In this document: positions 22,777 to 35,048 of the stretch, piece after piece
Position numbering within the stretch: position 1 is the stretch's first letter
Layout of the letters: each line of letters opens with the position of its first letter
Assembly (NCBI GenBank): GCA_009809945.1
Contig: WTPW01000302.1
Span: 168,788 to 232,787 of the forward strand
Direction: 5' to 3'
Length of the DNA stretch: 64,000 bases
DNA from: Gigaspora margarita
Taxonomy: Eukaryota; Glomeromycota; Glomeromycetes; Diversisporales; Gigasporaceae
Notes under the pieces: generated by a model
What the model was told of the DNA's origin: nothing
Seen by the model: only the letters and a program-made list of their open reading frames with translations
Database searches by the model: none
Made by a program: the position numbers and the translations under genes

Positions 22777-23906
22777 CAGTCAGATCTCTCTATAGTCACA
22801 CCCCATATAGTCACACCTCTATATAAGCACCCAATATTGTGCAACAGACTTAAATATAGTCCTTATAGTCACAAATCATCTATAATTACTATCACAAAAA
22901 AATTTTGATTTTTTTATTAATTTTATTAATAAAAATCCTCTTTATAGTTACTAATTTTGGCCAAATATGGATTAAAAAATCTGATTGGCCAATATTCATA
23001 TTTATGTTTATTTAAAATATTTTATTAAAAATTTTTAAAGGTTTGATAGCAAATAGCTTTTGATGCAGCAGTCCAATTTAAATGAAACAATACCAAAATC
23101 TTCATCTCAATAAGACTATTCTAATGAGCCCAAAATTGTTAAAATTTAATTACAGTCTCCTGTGATAATTAAGAATTTGTATCACTTTACATGTTTAAGA
23201 ATTGATTAAATTTAAATATCTAGGCAAAAATCTTTAATGATCTTAGCATTTTGTAACTAGATTTGGGGGTCATCTAAAGCCAGGTGCGTTCACGTGATAA
23301 AAAGCCAATCAAATCATAAAATTTGATCTTTACGGATCAGCCCAACGAGACAAAAACAAAGAAAAAAAGTGAAAAACGCTGAAAATACAAGAAACGAGTA
23401 TCTAAACCTGTCTAGAAGCATTAATAAAAAATGTCAGAAAGACAATTTTACTTATAAGACAAGCCCTAACTCTAACCCTAACTAACCCTTACCCTAATTT
23501 TAATTAAATAATCAAAAACATATAAACGCACCTGACTTTAGCCACCCCCTAGATTTGGCTCTTTAAAAAATATTCTGATGATCATTTTATCCAAATTGGG
23601 CTACTTTACTGGATCAAAGGTTATTCACTATCAAATATTTTAAATTTTTTAATAATATTTCAAATATGCTCAAATATATTACTTATTGACATTTGGGGTT
23701 TTTGCCTTGAAAATGACCCTATGAGATATCATTACACAAGATTTTTATTAAGAAAAACTTAGTAAATCTATTTTTAGAAAAAAAATTCAAGGCAAAGACC
23801 CCATTTGGTCATGTGACTATGACAAAGTATTTTAGTTATAGTCACACCTCTATACAATCACCAAAATAGAGCATGACCAACTTGCAATTATAGAGAGGTC
23901 TGACTA
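22777..23906. mobile_element. 1130-bp pogo/Tc1-like non-autonomous element, TSD TA
   Basis: Ends CAGTCAGATCTCTCTATAG and (reverse complement) TAGTCAGACCTCTCTATAAT, flanked by TA (22775-22776, 23907-23908). Ends of the form CAGTC(A)xACCTCTCTATAGT are characteristic of pogo/Fot1-type Tc1-mariner elements. No transposase frame; contains the MITE at 23266-23548. Confidence 0.8.
23266..23548. mobile_element. 283-bp CTAAAG-end MITE, 10-bp TSD CTAGATTTGG
   Basis: Ends GGGGTCATCTAAAGCCAGGT and (reverse complement) GGGGTGGCTAAAGTCAGGT. CTAGATTTGG lies on both sides (23257-23266, 23549-23558). The interior carries CCCTAACCCTAACTAACCC and a segment that matches 39220-39494 almost throughout. Confidence 0.8.
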
Positions 23907-24012
23907 TATTGATTATGACAGAACCACTTAAGAGAGGGTTGACTAAAGGTTGAAACTAGTTTTAAATATTCAAGTTTATTATATTAAAATTTGATAAACT
24001 TGGATTTTGGTA

Positions 24013-24666
24013 TCTCTTAGATTGTAGTAGGACACAGGCAAATTTGCCTGCGTTTTTGCACTTTTTTTGCTCTGATTTACTTTTTTTAAATATCAAGATA
24101 ATTAAATAAAACTTAGTACAATTATATTTGAAAATAAGAATTACTTTTTTGCAAAATTAGTTTTTATATTGTAAGAAAAAATTTTAAGTTATATATAAGC
24201 TAAAAATAGATATCTTTAAGAAAAAAATTTTTAAAAAAATTTTATCACAATTTCTTTGTAATCTTATTTAGTTTTAGTTTTAAAGTTATAGTTCTTAAGA
24301 CAATATTGTAGTTTATATAAAGGATAATAACTTTTATTATTGCAACTTTAATGATTTATTTGTAAAAATCAAGGCTTGTATTAGAAGTAAAAGTTTTTTT
24401 ATAGACGGGAACATATAAAATTTAAGAAAATCTAAAGAAAAATTTTAATAGTAAAAATGCTAATACAAGAACTTTAAACTTTAATTATACTAAAGATTTC
24501 TAATAATTTTAAAAAAATTTTTATAACAAAGTTACTAAAACAAAACTCAAAGAATATTTTTTACTTAGAAAAAGTATAGCTCAAATCAATATTTAAAATT
24601 TTATTAGAATTTTATTAAAATTTTTAAAATATGCAGGCAAATTTGCCTGTGTTACAATCTAAGGGA
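24013..24666. mobile_element. 654-bp Tc1/mariner-like element, TSD TA
   Basis: Ends TCTCTTAGATTGTA and (reverse complement) TCCCTTAGATTGTA, each followed by ACAGGCAAATTTGCCTG; TA on both sides (24011-24012, 24667-24668). No ORF. Confidence 0.75.
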
Positions 24667-25412
24667 TAATAAATTTTGATATAATAAATTCAATTATTTA
24701 ATACCAGTTCCAATCTCTAGGACTAATAGTAGTTTATAAAAACTGATATAAAATCTGTTTACTATACATACTAGTCTGGAGAGGGCTAATAGTATTTTAT
24801 ATTAGTTATCTTAAAATTTGAAGCAAAAATTCTTATTTTGAATTTTTAATAAAAATTTCTAAAATTAAATACTATAGATTCCTGAAAATAAGCTACTCTG
24901 AAAATAAATACCCTATTAGTTTTGATCTAAAAACATAAATACTTGTTTCATTTGAAAATAAGCTACCTTATTTTTTTGAACTATAATTTATAATAAAATT
25001 TTTTGTTCTAAAAATAAGCTACCTCCTTTAATACTATTGCAACTTTTAATTGGTAAATAAACAAATTTCACATATTTATTGGGAAAACAAAAGCATCATT
25101 ACTAATTAAAGTAGTATTGGCATAAAACAGCCCTTATTTCACTTAGAAATAATCAGAATTATTTCTACTATTGAATATATGCATATTTATTAAAAACAAA
25201 ACTTGTATATATAATAAGTAAAAAAAAAAACTAAAAAATAAATATAAAATAAAATGTATATATTTAAAAAAAATAATTTAAATAAATAGATAAATAAATA
25301 AAAAATAAATTAAAATAAAAAACTCATATTTAAATTAAATAAATAAAAAAAAAAACTAAAAATAAATAAAAAAATAAAAAAATAAAAATAAAAATAAAAC
25401 ATATAAAATAAA
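24667..25412. other. Intergenic, degenerate MITE pieces and A-rich tract
   Basis: 24736-24800 is related to the interior of 18716-18854. 24870-25030 has AAAATAAGCTACC remnants. 25210-25400 is almost pure A/T with AAATAAATAAA runs. No gene. Confidence 0.4.
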
Positions 25413-26360
25413 GAGCATTTCTATTTGTACACAGTGTGTTTATATACAGTTACACAAACTATAATAGAAAAATGCAAGCTGCAGATCAATTTTTGTACAA
25501 CAAAAACAAAGCAAAATATTAAAATTTAATTCTATCTTTAAATTTTGCTTATGAAACTATATTTTAAAGACTAAGAAAAAAAATTTTCTTGCAAAATTTT
25601 AGTATAAACTAAGCCCTAACCCATTTTAGACCTTTACTCTAACTCTAATATTAATTAAAATAATTTTGTTTTATTAAAAATTGTTTAATCTATAAGCTAC
25701 ACAAATAACTGTGTTTAAACACACTGTGTACAAATAGTTATTTTCTTTATTTTATTCTTTTTTTTTAGTTTTTTTTTAAAATTTTTTTTATTCTTTTTTT
25801 TTAAATTTTTTTATTTTTTTTTTTTAATCCTTTATTTAAAATTTTTAATATTTTTTTATTTGTTTTTTATTTTTATTTATTTATTTTGATTTTTTTTAAT
25901 TTTTTTTAATTTTTTATTATTTATTTTTTATATTTTTAATATTTTTTAAAAATTTTTTTATTATTCATTTTTTTAATACTTTTTATTTATTTAAACTTTT
26001 TTTTTTTAAATTATTATTTTTATTTTAGAAAATAACTATTTGTACACAGTGTGTTTATACACAGTTATTTGTGTAGCTTATAGATTAAACAATTTTTAAT
26101 AAAACAAAATTAATTTTAATTAATATTAGGGTTAGAGTAAAGGTCTAAAATGGGTTAGGGCTTAGTTTATACTAAAATTTTACAAGAAATTTTTTTTCTT
26201 AGTCTTTAAAATATAGTTTCATAAGCAAAATTTAAAGATAGAATTAAATTTTAATATTTTTCTTTGTTTTTGTTGTACAAAAATTGATCTGCAGCATGCA
26301 TTTTTCTATTATAGTTTGTGTAACTGTGTATAAACACACTGTGTACAAATAGAAATGCTC
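25413..26360. mobile_element. 948-bp long-TIR element, 9-bp TSD TAAAATAAA
   Basis: Inverted arms of about 330 bp (25413-25745, 26028-26360) begin GAGCATTTCTATTTGTACAC. Each arm is itself bounded by CTATTTGTACACAGTGTG. A T-rich spacer (25746-26027) forms the loop. TAAAATAAA occurs at 25404-25412 and 26361-26369. Long TIR plus 9-bp TSD point to a Mutator-like (MULE) foldback. Confidence 0.8.
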
Positions 26361-26600
26361 TAAAATAAATAATAAAAATTAAAAAAATATAAAAAATATT
26401 AAAAAAAATTAAAAAAAACATTAAAAAAACAAAAAAATAGAAATTATAGATAATATTACTTTATGCATATATATATATATACTAGACTCTGCAAGTGCTA
26501 GTGCCAAATATAGTATAAATACATTTTAATAATGCAATACCAGTTTTTCAAAGCCTTAGTATATATGTATATATTGTTGACCTATATTTACTTCTTTAAA

Positions 26601-27126
26601 GATATTAGATAACTAGAGCAACTTTAGACAGGACCCTAAAATATATATAGATAGGTCAGGTTAATTATAAAATTATTAAAAATAGAAAGATCTATAGAAA
26701 AAACCTTAAAAATAAGCAAAAATTACTAAAAATAGAAAAGATCTGCATAAAACCTCCAAAAAATAAGCAAACTAATACCTGATCTATTTATATATATTTT
26801 GGGGTTCTCCTTAGACAGTAAACACTTTGTGTAATCTCACTTGTTACTGTAATTTATCTAAGTCAAAAGGCATTTTTAACAAAACTTAACAAAGAAGATT
26901 TAAAGTAATTTGCAATTATGAAAGAGGCAACAATTAAAAGTATATAAAGATACTAGTAACTGTTTATTTTAGGTAGTAAATAATTGTTTTTATTATTGAA
27001 AGAGTATTAAGACTTGATATTGAACTTGGGGTTCACATCAGAGGCTTTTATACTTTTTGGTTTTTTACAAATATAATGAACTATATTTATTACATGTGCA
27101 ATATATGCTATATATACTACTAATAA
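26601..27126 (+). repeat. Dispersed repeat, second copy, interrupted
   Basis: Matches 18906-19270; a 179-bp MITE (26630-26808) is inserted after the ACTAGAGCAAC block. Confidence 0.6.
26630..26808. mobile_element. AGGACCCC-end MITE, TSD CTTTAGAC/CCTTAGAC
   Basis: Ends AGGACCCTAAAATATATATA and an inverted TATATATTTTGGGGTTCT, 179 bp, flanked by 8-bp repeats with one mismatch (26622-26629, 26809-26816). The sister locus at 18929 is empty. Confidence 0.8.
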
Positions 27127-27906
27127 AATATGAGTAGTCTGTCTTATCACTTCTGGATGAAAAAATTAATAATTCAAAGTTACTATATAATAAAGTTTTG
27201 ATTTTTATGAATTAAAATTTTAAAAAAATTTATATATAATATTAACTATATATATAATATATTTATAAAAAAAATACTATTAATTATTAATTTAATATTT
27301 TTTAAAAAATTTTTAAATTGTTTAATTTTTATAATAAAAAAATTTAAAAAATTAAAATTTCTAGTATTTTTAAATTTACCCAATCAAAATCAAGTATATT
27401 TTGGTAATAATTCGCAAGTACCTTGGTGTAACTTCCATGAACAAACCTGCAAAATTTCAAATAAAGTTATTTTGTAGAAAAAAAAGTTATAATATAATTT
27501 ATAATACTAATTTAAACTAATCTACTACTATTTTATATAGTAAAAATAATGCCTATTTAGGTTAAAAAGTTAAAAAATCAATATATTTTTAAATTTTAAA
27601 AATTTTATATGCATATATATATACATAAAATAATCCTTTAAACTCTAATTTTAAACTGATATTAACTAAAAATTTATTGATTATAAATTTTATTAATTTG
27701 TTATATAAGTATATATTTATATTAAAAATTAGTATATTTATTTTATTTAATAGTTTTTAACCTATTAACTATATTAATAACAACTATTTTGAATTTTATA
27801 AAAATTTTATTATATATACAAAATATTACTAGAATTATTTTTTTTTATAAAAAAATATAGTTTGTATAGTATAATAAAAAAAAATACAACAATTTAAAAT
27901 ATATAA
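27127..27906. other. AT-rich intergenic DNA
   Basis: No gene or element with both ends recognised. Confidence 0.4.
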
Positions 27907-28056
27907 GGGCCATGTCATTAATCACCTGATTATTTTTTATTAAAGACCTACCCCCTTCCCTCCCTCTTTAATATAGATTTGGTCAGGTTCCTATATATAA
28001 TTTTAATATTTTTTACCCCTCCCCCCTAAAAAATCACCTGTTTTTTGTCACTCCCC
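27907..28056. mobile_element. 150-bp Harbinger-like MITE, TSD TAA
   Basis: GGGCCATGTCATTAATCACC at the left, GTCACTCCCC-type inverted end at the right; TAA at 27904-27906 and 28057-28059. Same length and sequence type as 35049-35198. Confidence 0.7.
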
Positions 28057-28223
28057 TAAACTATCTATTATTTTTTAAGGAAAAATGTATGTCTCGCATT
28101 CAGCGATCTACATTGCATCTCACATCTCGATTTTGATTGGTTAATTGTTAAGTTATAATTTTGGAGTTATTTTTTATTTTAACAATAACTCATATAATAT
28201 TAATAAAAATTACTTTTAAATAG

Positions 28224-28411
28224 TGTGCCTATATGCAAAATTTCATGCTGAACAAGTTTACTTAGATGCCAAACAAAGATTATCTTAATAGAATTTTAGG
28301 ATATTTTCTTTTTTTATTTTTTTCTTTAGTTTTTTTGATAATATTACTAAAATAATCTTCTTAAGTCCTCTAAGTAAACTTGTTCAACATCAAATTTTAC
28401 ACATAGATACA
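28224..28411. mobile_element. ACAAGTTTACTTAG palindromic MITE
   Basis: GCTGAACAAGTTTACTTAGA and the inverted CTAAGTAAACTTGTTCAACA with longer matching flanks (TATGCAAAATTTCATG and complement). It may lie within a further TIR pair at about 28085 and 28555 (ATTTTGATTGG / CCAATCGTACC), which I could not confirm. Confidence 0.6.
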
Positions 28412-29042
28412 AAAAATTTTTATAATATCTGTAATTTTTCTTAAGATATTTAGATTTTTTAATTTGTTTACATTTTTTGTCTTTGTTTACATTCGATCAT
28501 TACACAAAATTTAATCATCTGATTGGTACGATTGGAGGTGCGAAAAATAAGAATACCAACACCTGGAGGATATAAATAGCTTCTATTTTTTAATATTTAA
28601 ATTAATAATAAAAATATTTAATTTTTATACAATAAATTTATATTTGCAGCTTGATATTATAATATATACTTTCCCAAAAGATATATTTAATATAACAATA
28701 ATTAAATAAAATATTATTTATAAATATTTTTAACTTGCTATTTTAATATATGATATGTTAGAATTGCTAAGATGATCTATACCTAGTATATATAATAGAA
28801 ATAAAATATATAAAATAAATAATATATGTATATTAAATAAAATATAATAAATATGCTATGAAGATAACATGTTCTATAAATGCCATATATGCACTTTTTT
28901 CATGCAGCAATCACCTAGCCAATTAGATTGCAAATCCTATGATTGATTGCTTATTGGTTCTAATCTCGTTACCTAGTAGTTGTACAAAAATGATCTATAG
29001 CTTATAGAACCATCTTGATAAGCTAATTTGAATAGTGTTATC
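28412..29042. other. AT-rich intergenic DNA
   Basis: No gene seen; only the possible right end at 28555 noted under 28224-28411. Confidence 0.35.
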
Positions 29043-29222
29043 AGGACCCCGAAATATACATAGATAGGTCAGGTATGAGTTTGCTTATTTTTGAGATTTT
29101 TTATGCAGATCTTTTCTATTTATAGTAATTTTTTTGCTTATTTTTAAAGTTTTTTCTGCAGATCTTTCTTTTTTTAGTAACCTATAATTAACCTGACCTA
29201 TCTATGTATATTTCGGGGTCCT
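29043..29222. mobile_element. AGGACCCC-end MITE, TSD GTGTTATC
   Basis: 180 bp with near-perfect 30-bp ends (AGGACCCCGAAATATACATA) and a perfect 8-bp TSD (29035-29042, 29223-29230). It also contains, uninterrupted, the CTATTTATAG site into which the MITE at 61798 inserted in another copy. Confidence 0.9.
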
Positions 29223-29533
29223 GTGTTATCGAATTCCAATTTGCTAGTTCTTGAGCTATGCCCATTTGTGTATTTTCATAGGTTAACAGTATGTATGTAC
29301 ATATCAAGTACAAAAAACCTGTTCATACAAGTTTATATGCATAAGAATTTTTTTAAAAAAATAACTCCTAAAATAAGCTACCCTCAGTTAAATATAAATT
29401 GCTTAAAAACTTCTATATCCCAAAAATAAGCTATCTCTGATTTTTTGAAATCAAAATTATTTTTGGAAATCTATAGTATATTTTATCAATTTTTAAGAAA
29501 AATAAGATAAAATATACTATATTGATATTTTTT
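29223..29533. other. AAAATAAGCTA MITE remnant
   Basis: 29360-29475 has CCTAAAATAAGCTACC and CCCAAAAATAAGCTATC with TTTTTGGAAATCTATAGTA at the right. It looks like a decayed member of the family at 3815. Confidence 0.4.
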
Positions 29534-29700
29534 TGGTACTAAACAAATTTATTTAGTGCAAATAATTATAAACAATTTGTAAAATTTCAAGTAATATAAT
29601 ATTTTTAATAATTTTATAATAAAATTATAAAAATGCTATAATTTCTAAATTTTACTAATTGATTCAAACTTTTAGTTTTAAGTAAACTTGTTTTGTATCA
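29534..29700. mobile_element. ACAAGTTTACTTAG palindromic MITE
   Basis: TACTAAACAAATTTATTTAG at the left, AAGTAAACTTGTTTTGTA at the right, common TTTTATAATAAAATTATAAA centre. Confidence 0.6.
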
Positions 29701-30219
29701 AAAAATACATTATTTTAGTATATGTTGTTTTATTTTTTTTAAATTTGAGACAAAGATACCAGGAATAAGTCATGCAAATTGATGGAGTGTATAGTTGTCT
29801 GCCATTTAAAATAGCAGTTCACAAAATCTAGCATTTGATTGGACATTAAAATCTATAATTTTACATGTCAAAATGCTGTCTGACATAATATGCTATTCTT
29901 TTTAATTTTAATTTTCATTCTAGTTTTAATCAAAAAAGAAATATAGCTAATTATAAGTAAGTTACTACTAATAAATAGAATAATTTATTATAAGAATTTA
30001 AAAAAATAGCATATTTCAGAAATAATTAAGAAATTTATTTTGTATTAAAATTTTGAAATCAGAAAATGAAATAGGAGTTTAAAGATTCTGATTTGATAAA
30101 ATCAGTAAAAATTTTTTGTTATACAGATCAACAAACTATTTTTAACAGTTTTTAATTTTCTGAATGTGCTTTTATTTTTGGTTGTACAGTTTACTGGCTT
30201 TTGCTTTATATAGTTTGTA

Positions 30220-30900
30220 GTGTTATAGAACAAGTTTTATTATTATTTAATTATTATTATTTTTATTATTTTTATTATTAGTTTTCTTAATATTATTTTT
30301 TTTTTTGCATTTTACAATTNAGACCTTGTCTCGATTCTTTATTAAATTATAGTCGTAATATTTGTTACATGAATGAGGATACAACTAGCCACATGTGCAC
30401 TTTTGGTACCTAATTTAAGTGGTCCGCCCAAAGGTTCCACACTAGGTTTTCTTAATATTATTTTTCTAGTATTATTGTATTTACATATTATTATTAGTAT
30501 TGTATTAATATTGCTATAAAAGGCTTAGTTAGAAGTACAACCAAAATGGCTACTATTTTTACCATTTCTACTATTTCTACTTTTAATGATGAAAAGATAT
30601 AAAAACTCTAGTTTTTTGCTCTCCTGTACAATTGACTCAGATTTTCCTCTTCCCTCCTCTAATGTTTAGGAATAGTTATCTATCTTGAATATTATATTAT
30701 AAATAAATAAAATATATCTTTGCTAAATAAATACTCTCTTGCTCTTTGATAAATAAATATACTGAACTGCTCTAGTGAAGTAATATTCCACTTGCATACT
30801 ACCTCATATCTTCTCTGACCCTTATAAGATCCCTGTCACTGTGTGTTGTATTGCAAGTACTATATTGAAGGCTATAATCACTTGTAATAGTGATACATTG
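30220..30900. other. Possible solo LTR (weak)
   Basis: A TG-start at 30220, TATAAAAGG at about 30503, AATAAA motifs at 30700-30770 and ATACA before TTGG near 30895 have the layout of an LTR. No partner LTR, TSD or gag/pol sequence is visible, so this is only a suggestion. A retroposon tail is inserted inside it. Confidence 0.2.
30301..30445 (-). mobile_element. Truncated retroposon tail with 20-bp TSD
   Basis: The complement of 9973-10165 and 53913-54010 (CACATGTGGCTAGTTGTATC). Its poly(A) appears as the T run at 30295-30306. GTTTTCTTAATATTATTTTT is found on both sides (30281-30300 and 30446-30465), 20 of 20 identical, which suggests a recent LINE-type insertion. One undetermined base at 30320. 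Confidence 0.8.
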
Positions 30901-31767
30901 GATTTTTTAGTTTTTTTTATACTATGCATATTGTATCAATTTAATTTTGATCAAACTAAATCTAAATTGCTCTAGATTCTTGATAAAAAGCACTGGCTGC
31001 TAAGTGTCAGACACAAAAATTGTAAGTATATTTATTGAGTTTGATTATTATTCTCTAATTATAATTTTGCATATGCTTTTTAAATTTATAATTTTGTTTT
31101 TTTTTTGTATAATTTTTTTGCTGGGTAGATAATTGATAATTAGCAATCATTAAAGGTCATAATAAAAAATTGTAGCAAAAGAATCTGATCATTTCTAGAT
31201 TCAAATAAAATCTTGATCAAAATCTGTAATTCTATAATATGGTATAAGCAATAATTGGCAAGATACCAATCAGGTACAAATTAGATTAAAATAAGGTATA
31301 GCTAGTTATAACTAGCTATAGCCACAAATAATATTAGCCAAACTGAATAATTTAGCTAACTAGCTAAAATTATAGCTAATGTTATACATGTGGGTCTAAA
31401 TTGTTTTTAGCTTGCCATAATGGCATAATACCAAAAATTTTTAGACAGTCTAAACTATAAATATTTTTGGCTATCTGTCTAAAATATTTTTGATTGCTGA
31501 ATATTTTAAACTATTATTTTTTAATAATATATTATTGATTATTCTCTATTACTACCAGTATATTTTTTTGTATTATTAATTTATACTTATGTATCTATTA
31601 TCTTATAATCAAGCATAACTGTTTGCTATCAAAAATAATAATTTTTTAAATTCTTTTGCATATCTTAAAAATTTTTGCCAAGGTTCAAAACTCATATTAT
31701 CCTAAATAAATTAAAATTGCTTGTATGTAGTATGTAATGTTAAAATAGTTCAACTGATATGAATTAC
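30901..31767. other. AT-rich intergenic DNA
   Basis: 31285-31380 is rich in TAGCTAGTTATAACTAGCTA-type palindromes. No gene. Confidence 0.4.
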
Positions 31768-32013
31768 TATATATTCCCAAAAATAAGCTACCTATTTTGG
31801 GCCAAAATTTACACAAAAAAATGTGGGTAGCTTATTTTCGAATTGTCAAATTTTTTGAAAAATTAAAAAACGTACTAATAAAAAGTTGTTCAAATAATGT
31901 AAAACTTTTATTATATGTATATTTTGATGCCCTGAATAAGTATACTTAATGGAACTTTTGAGGTTTACTTAGTAAAATATGGACTTTTATAGCTTATTTT
32001 TGGGAATATATGG
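31768..32013. mobile_element. 246-bp AAAATAAGCTA-family MITE, TSD TA
   Basis: CTATATATTCCCAAAAATAA and inverted GGGAATATATGG ends, TA on both sides (31766-31767, 32014-32015); close relative of 5851-6165. Confidence 0.75.
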
Positions 32014-32565
32014 TATTAATTATCAATGAATATTCTTTTAATATATAAAAATTTAGCTAGCATTTAATATTTAGATAGCATATATTAATTCATTTTTATT
32101 TGCCTTTATTTGTTTATATAATTTTTTTTTAATCTTTTAATTTTTTTATTTTATTATTATTATTATTATTATTTCTAAATTTTTTTCACTTGCATTTTTT
32201 TATAATTGTTAAATGGATACTAATTCTAAAATAACATTTCAGAATCAATATAAATTCAAAAATAATATAAAACAGATTGCGTTAAGATTTAAATCAATTT
32301 TATTTAGATATATTAAGTTAGTTTTTTTATTTAATATTAATTTAATAGTTTTAGATTGTTTTTTTTTATCAACTCTCCAATAATTACTTTACAGAAAATT
32401 TAATTTACAAGCAAATTATTTTGTAGTTAATTAATTCCATTTTAAAAAAGTTATTTTACTAAAAGCTAATTTTACAAACAAATTAATTCTAGTCATAGTT
32501 AAAGTTGGTACAATTTATAAAAAAATTGTTAGTATTGAATTAATTGTTTGTAAAATAACCTTGTC
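32014..32565. other. AT-rich intergenic DNA
   Basis: No gene; scattered TTTACAAACAAATTAATT-type inverted pieces around 32400-32560. Confidence 0.35.
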
Positions 32566-32744
32566 AGGACCCCAAAATATACATAGATAGGTCAGGTATT
32601 AGTTTGCTTATTTTTGGGGGTTTTTATGCAGATCTTTTCTATTTATAATAATTTTTTGCTTATTTTTGAGGTTTTTCCTGCAGATTTTCTATTTTTAGTA
32701 ATTTTATAATTAATCTGACCTATCTATGTATATTTCGAGATCCT
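32566..32744. mobile_element. AGGACCCC-end MITE, TSD ACCTTGTC/ATCTTGTC
   Basis: 179 bp, ends AGGACCCCAAAATATACATA and inverted TATATTTCGAGATCCT; flanking 8-mers differ at one base (32558-32565, 32745-32752). Confidence 0.85.
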
Positions 32745-33240
32745 ATCTTGTCTGTAAAATAAGTATTTACAAACTAAATTTTCAACAAGTGTTTGTTAAT
32801 ACAATACTGCAGATGTAAATTTATTTATTTATTATGCATTGATTGTTTTATTTTTATTTAAAAGAATTAACAATATAATTTAATCTACAAGAATAATGAG
32901 GGTTTAACCCTTTGAAAATTGATTTATTACAATATTAATTATATTATATAGTTAATAGATGATAATAGCCAATAATGGTTTTATTTGGTAGACAAAAGAT
33001 CTGAAAGATCACAGAGTGATCATTTTTATATGACAATTAAAAAAGCATCTGATTTTAAATTTAATGAGCTAATCAGAACCACAAAGGGCTCAGGTTGTAA
33101 GCACATTAAATTCAAAGCTAATGTGTTGTTATTGGATACAAAACATTTAGTAATGGATTTGGTTTTCTTTTTCTTTATAACAAACAAACTCTTGAGCTTA
33201 ATCAAGCCTATTTGGCATATAAATAGTACTATACAATCTA
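32745..33240. other. Intergenic; 90-codon open frame not recognised
   Basis: A plus-strand frame at 32985-33257 encodes a basic start and a hydrophobic FFFF stretch. It runs into the transposon at 33241 and has a competing minus frame, so I treat it as chance. Confidence 0.3.
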
Positions 33241-33754
33241 CAGTGCGGGACACTTAGAAACAGAAATAAAATAGCTAATTTTTAAAAGCTAATAGCTTAT
33301 GATACAGAAAAGATACAGAAAAAAGAAAGCCACTGTTTTAAAGCTAAATCAATTTACTACAAAATAGCGGCCTTGATTTTTTTAAAAAATTATTAGTTAT
33401 CAAGTTATTAGAGTTTAAAATTCTGTGTTTTTATATGAAATGATCCAAAATGGGACATATAAAAAAATTTTTTTATTGAATATAAAGAATATGTGTTTAT
33501 AATTGCAAAACAATAATTTAAAATATATTTTAATAATAAATATTGACTTGTAATTTAAGTTGTAATAATATAAATTTATATAATTATTTTTTAGTCATGT
33601 GTCTTTTTTTAAGTAACCAATCAAATTACAGAAAATACATCCAATCAAAATTTAGAAAATTATAAAATATCAAAAATTATCATTTGAATAATTTTAAAAT
33701 TATTAAATTTAATTTTCAAAATGGGACATTTCCATCTCTAAGTGTCCCCTATTG
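33241..33754. mobile_element. 514-bp Tc1/mariner-like element, TSD TA
   Basis: Ends CAGTGCGGGACACTTAGA and (reverse complement) CAATAGGGGACACTTAGA; TA at 33239-33240 and 33755-33756. A second AATGGGACAT motif inside each end (33450 and 33720) may be a transposase site. No ORF. Confidence 0.75.
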
Positions 33755-33961
33755 TACAAAAAGAAATCAAAATATATTTTAATTCAAAAAATTTTAATTT
33801 TATGATTACTTATATAATCTGTAATTTTCTGGTTTTAGCACAACTGTGTCATGCAGCTACCTAATGTTTAATTATATATTTTGATAAAAATTTTAAAATC
33901 AAGTTTTTTTTTTTAAATTTAAAGAAAAGTAAAATAAAGTATGCTATTTGATGTGTTTTTT

Positions 33962-34128
33962 AATACTAAACAAGTTTACTTAATACAAGAAGTTAGAACC
34001 AATTATTAAAATATCAAATAAAATAGTATTTTTAATAATTTTATTAATAAAATTATACAAAATACATTATTCTATAAATTTTACTAATTGATTCTAACTT
34101 TTTACTATAATGAACATGTTCAATACTA
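33962..34128. mobile_element. ACAAGTTTACTTAG palindromic MITE
   Basis: AATACTAAACAAGTTTACTT with an inverted GAACATGTTCAATACTA right end and the common TTTTATTAATAAAATTATA centre. A partial relative follows at about 34265-34390. Confidence 0.55.
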
Positions 34129-34428
34129 TAAATATATTATTTTGGTATATTTTATTTTTTATAAAGTTTAAGACAAAGATGCTTAATATTGAATTTTGAT
34201 AAAAATTTTCAAAGTTAAGTATTATTTCTTTAAATTTTAAGAAAAATAAGATAGATATACTAATTTAATATAGTTTTTGGTTTTGAACAAGTGCAAAAAA
34301 TTATTATCAATTAGTAAAATTTCAAGTAATTTAATATTTTAATAATTTTATTAATAAATTTATACAAAATCCTATATATAGTTAAATTTTACTAATAGGT
34401 TCTTACTTTTCACCAGTGAATAAAATTC

Positions 34429-34600
34429 ATGTGCACAATTTTATGTGTACACAATTTTTTAAATTGAATGTGCACATGTGCACATGTGCACAAAGATTTT
34501 TTTAATTAACATAAAGGTTGTGCACAATTTTATATACAAATTTTTAAAGTATGCACAAAAAAATGTTTCCAATATGCACATATGCACAAAATTTTTTTCA
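34429..34600 (+). repeat. TGTGCACA-rich repeat
   Basis: About seven occurrences of TGTGCACA or ATGTGCACAT-like palindromes in 170 bp. Confidence 0.5.
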
Positions 34601-34724
34601 GATTTTATACACTGCTTTTCACTCTAAGTACTATATGCTTCTGAAAATAAATTACCTTTTTGGACGATTTTGGACATAAAAATTTGGGAGTAGATTATTT
34701 TTGGATATAATCAATTTTTGGTTA

Positions 34725-34977
34725 GGCCGTTTGAATTTATAATTTCGTTTAATGTTCCCTTAAGAAGCTTAAGCGTGGTGGGAAGAGGGGGGTCAAATTA
34801 AACAAACATATTAAAATTGCAAAAAATAAACACATTATTATTGGTTGACTTATAAGCACGTGACTTCTTGGAATCCTAAAATGAGATGAGCGTTCTGATT
34901 GGGCTGTTTAATTCTAGGGGGAGCTCTTAGAGCTGGTGGGGGGAGAACGTTAAACGAAATTGTAATTTCGAACAGCC
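34725..34977. mobile_element. 253-bp PIF/Harbinger-like MITE, TSD TTA
   Basis: GGCCGTTTGAATTTATAATT and (reverse complement) GGCTGTTCGAAATTACAATT ends with about 33 bp of inverted match; TTA on both sides (34722-34724, 34978-34980). GG-start ends and a 3-bp TTA TSD are Harbinger hallmarks. Confidence 0.8.
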
Positions 34978-35048
34978 TTAATAGCAAATAGTTAATACAT
35001 AGTAAAGTCTAAATTCTCTAAGTAAATTGATTATTAACACTTAAGTAA

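Noticed and set aside
23460-23500. Telomere repeats (CCCTAACCCTAA)
   Set aside because: Short, degenerate and inside a MITE with its own TIRs and TSD; the same text recurs in other MITEs.
30220-30900. LTR retrotransposon
   Set aside because: No second LTR, TSD, primer site or gag/pol homology; kept only as a low-confidence solo-LTR suggestion.
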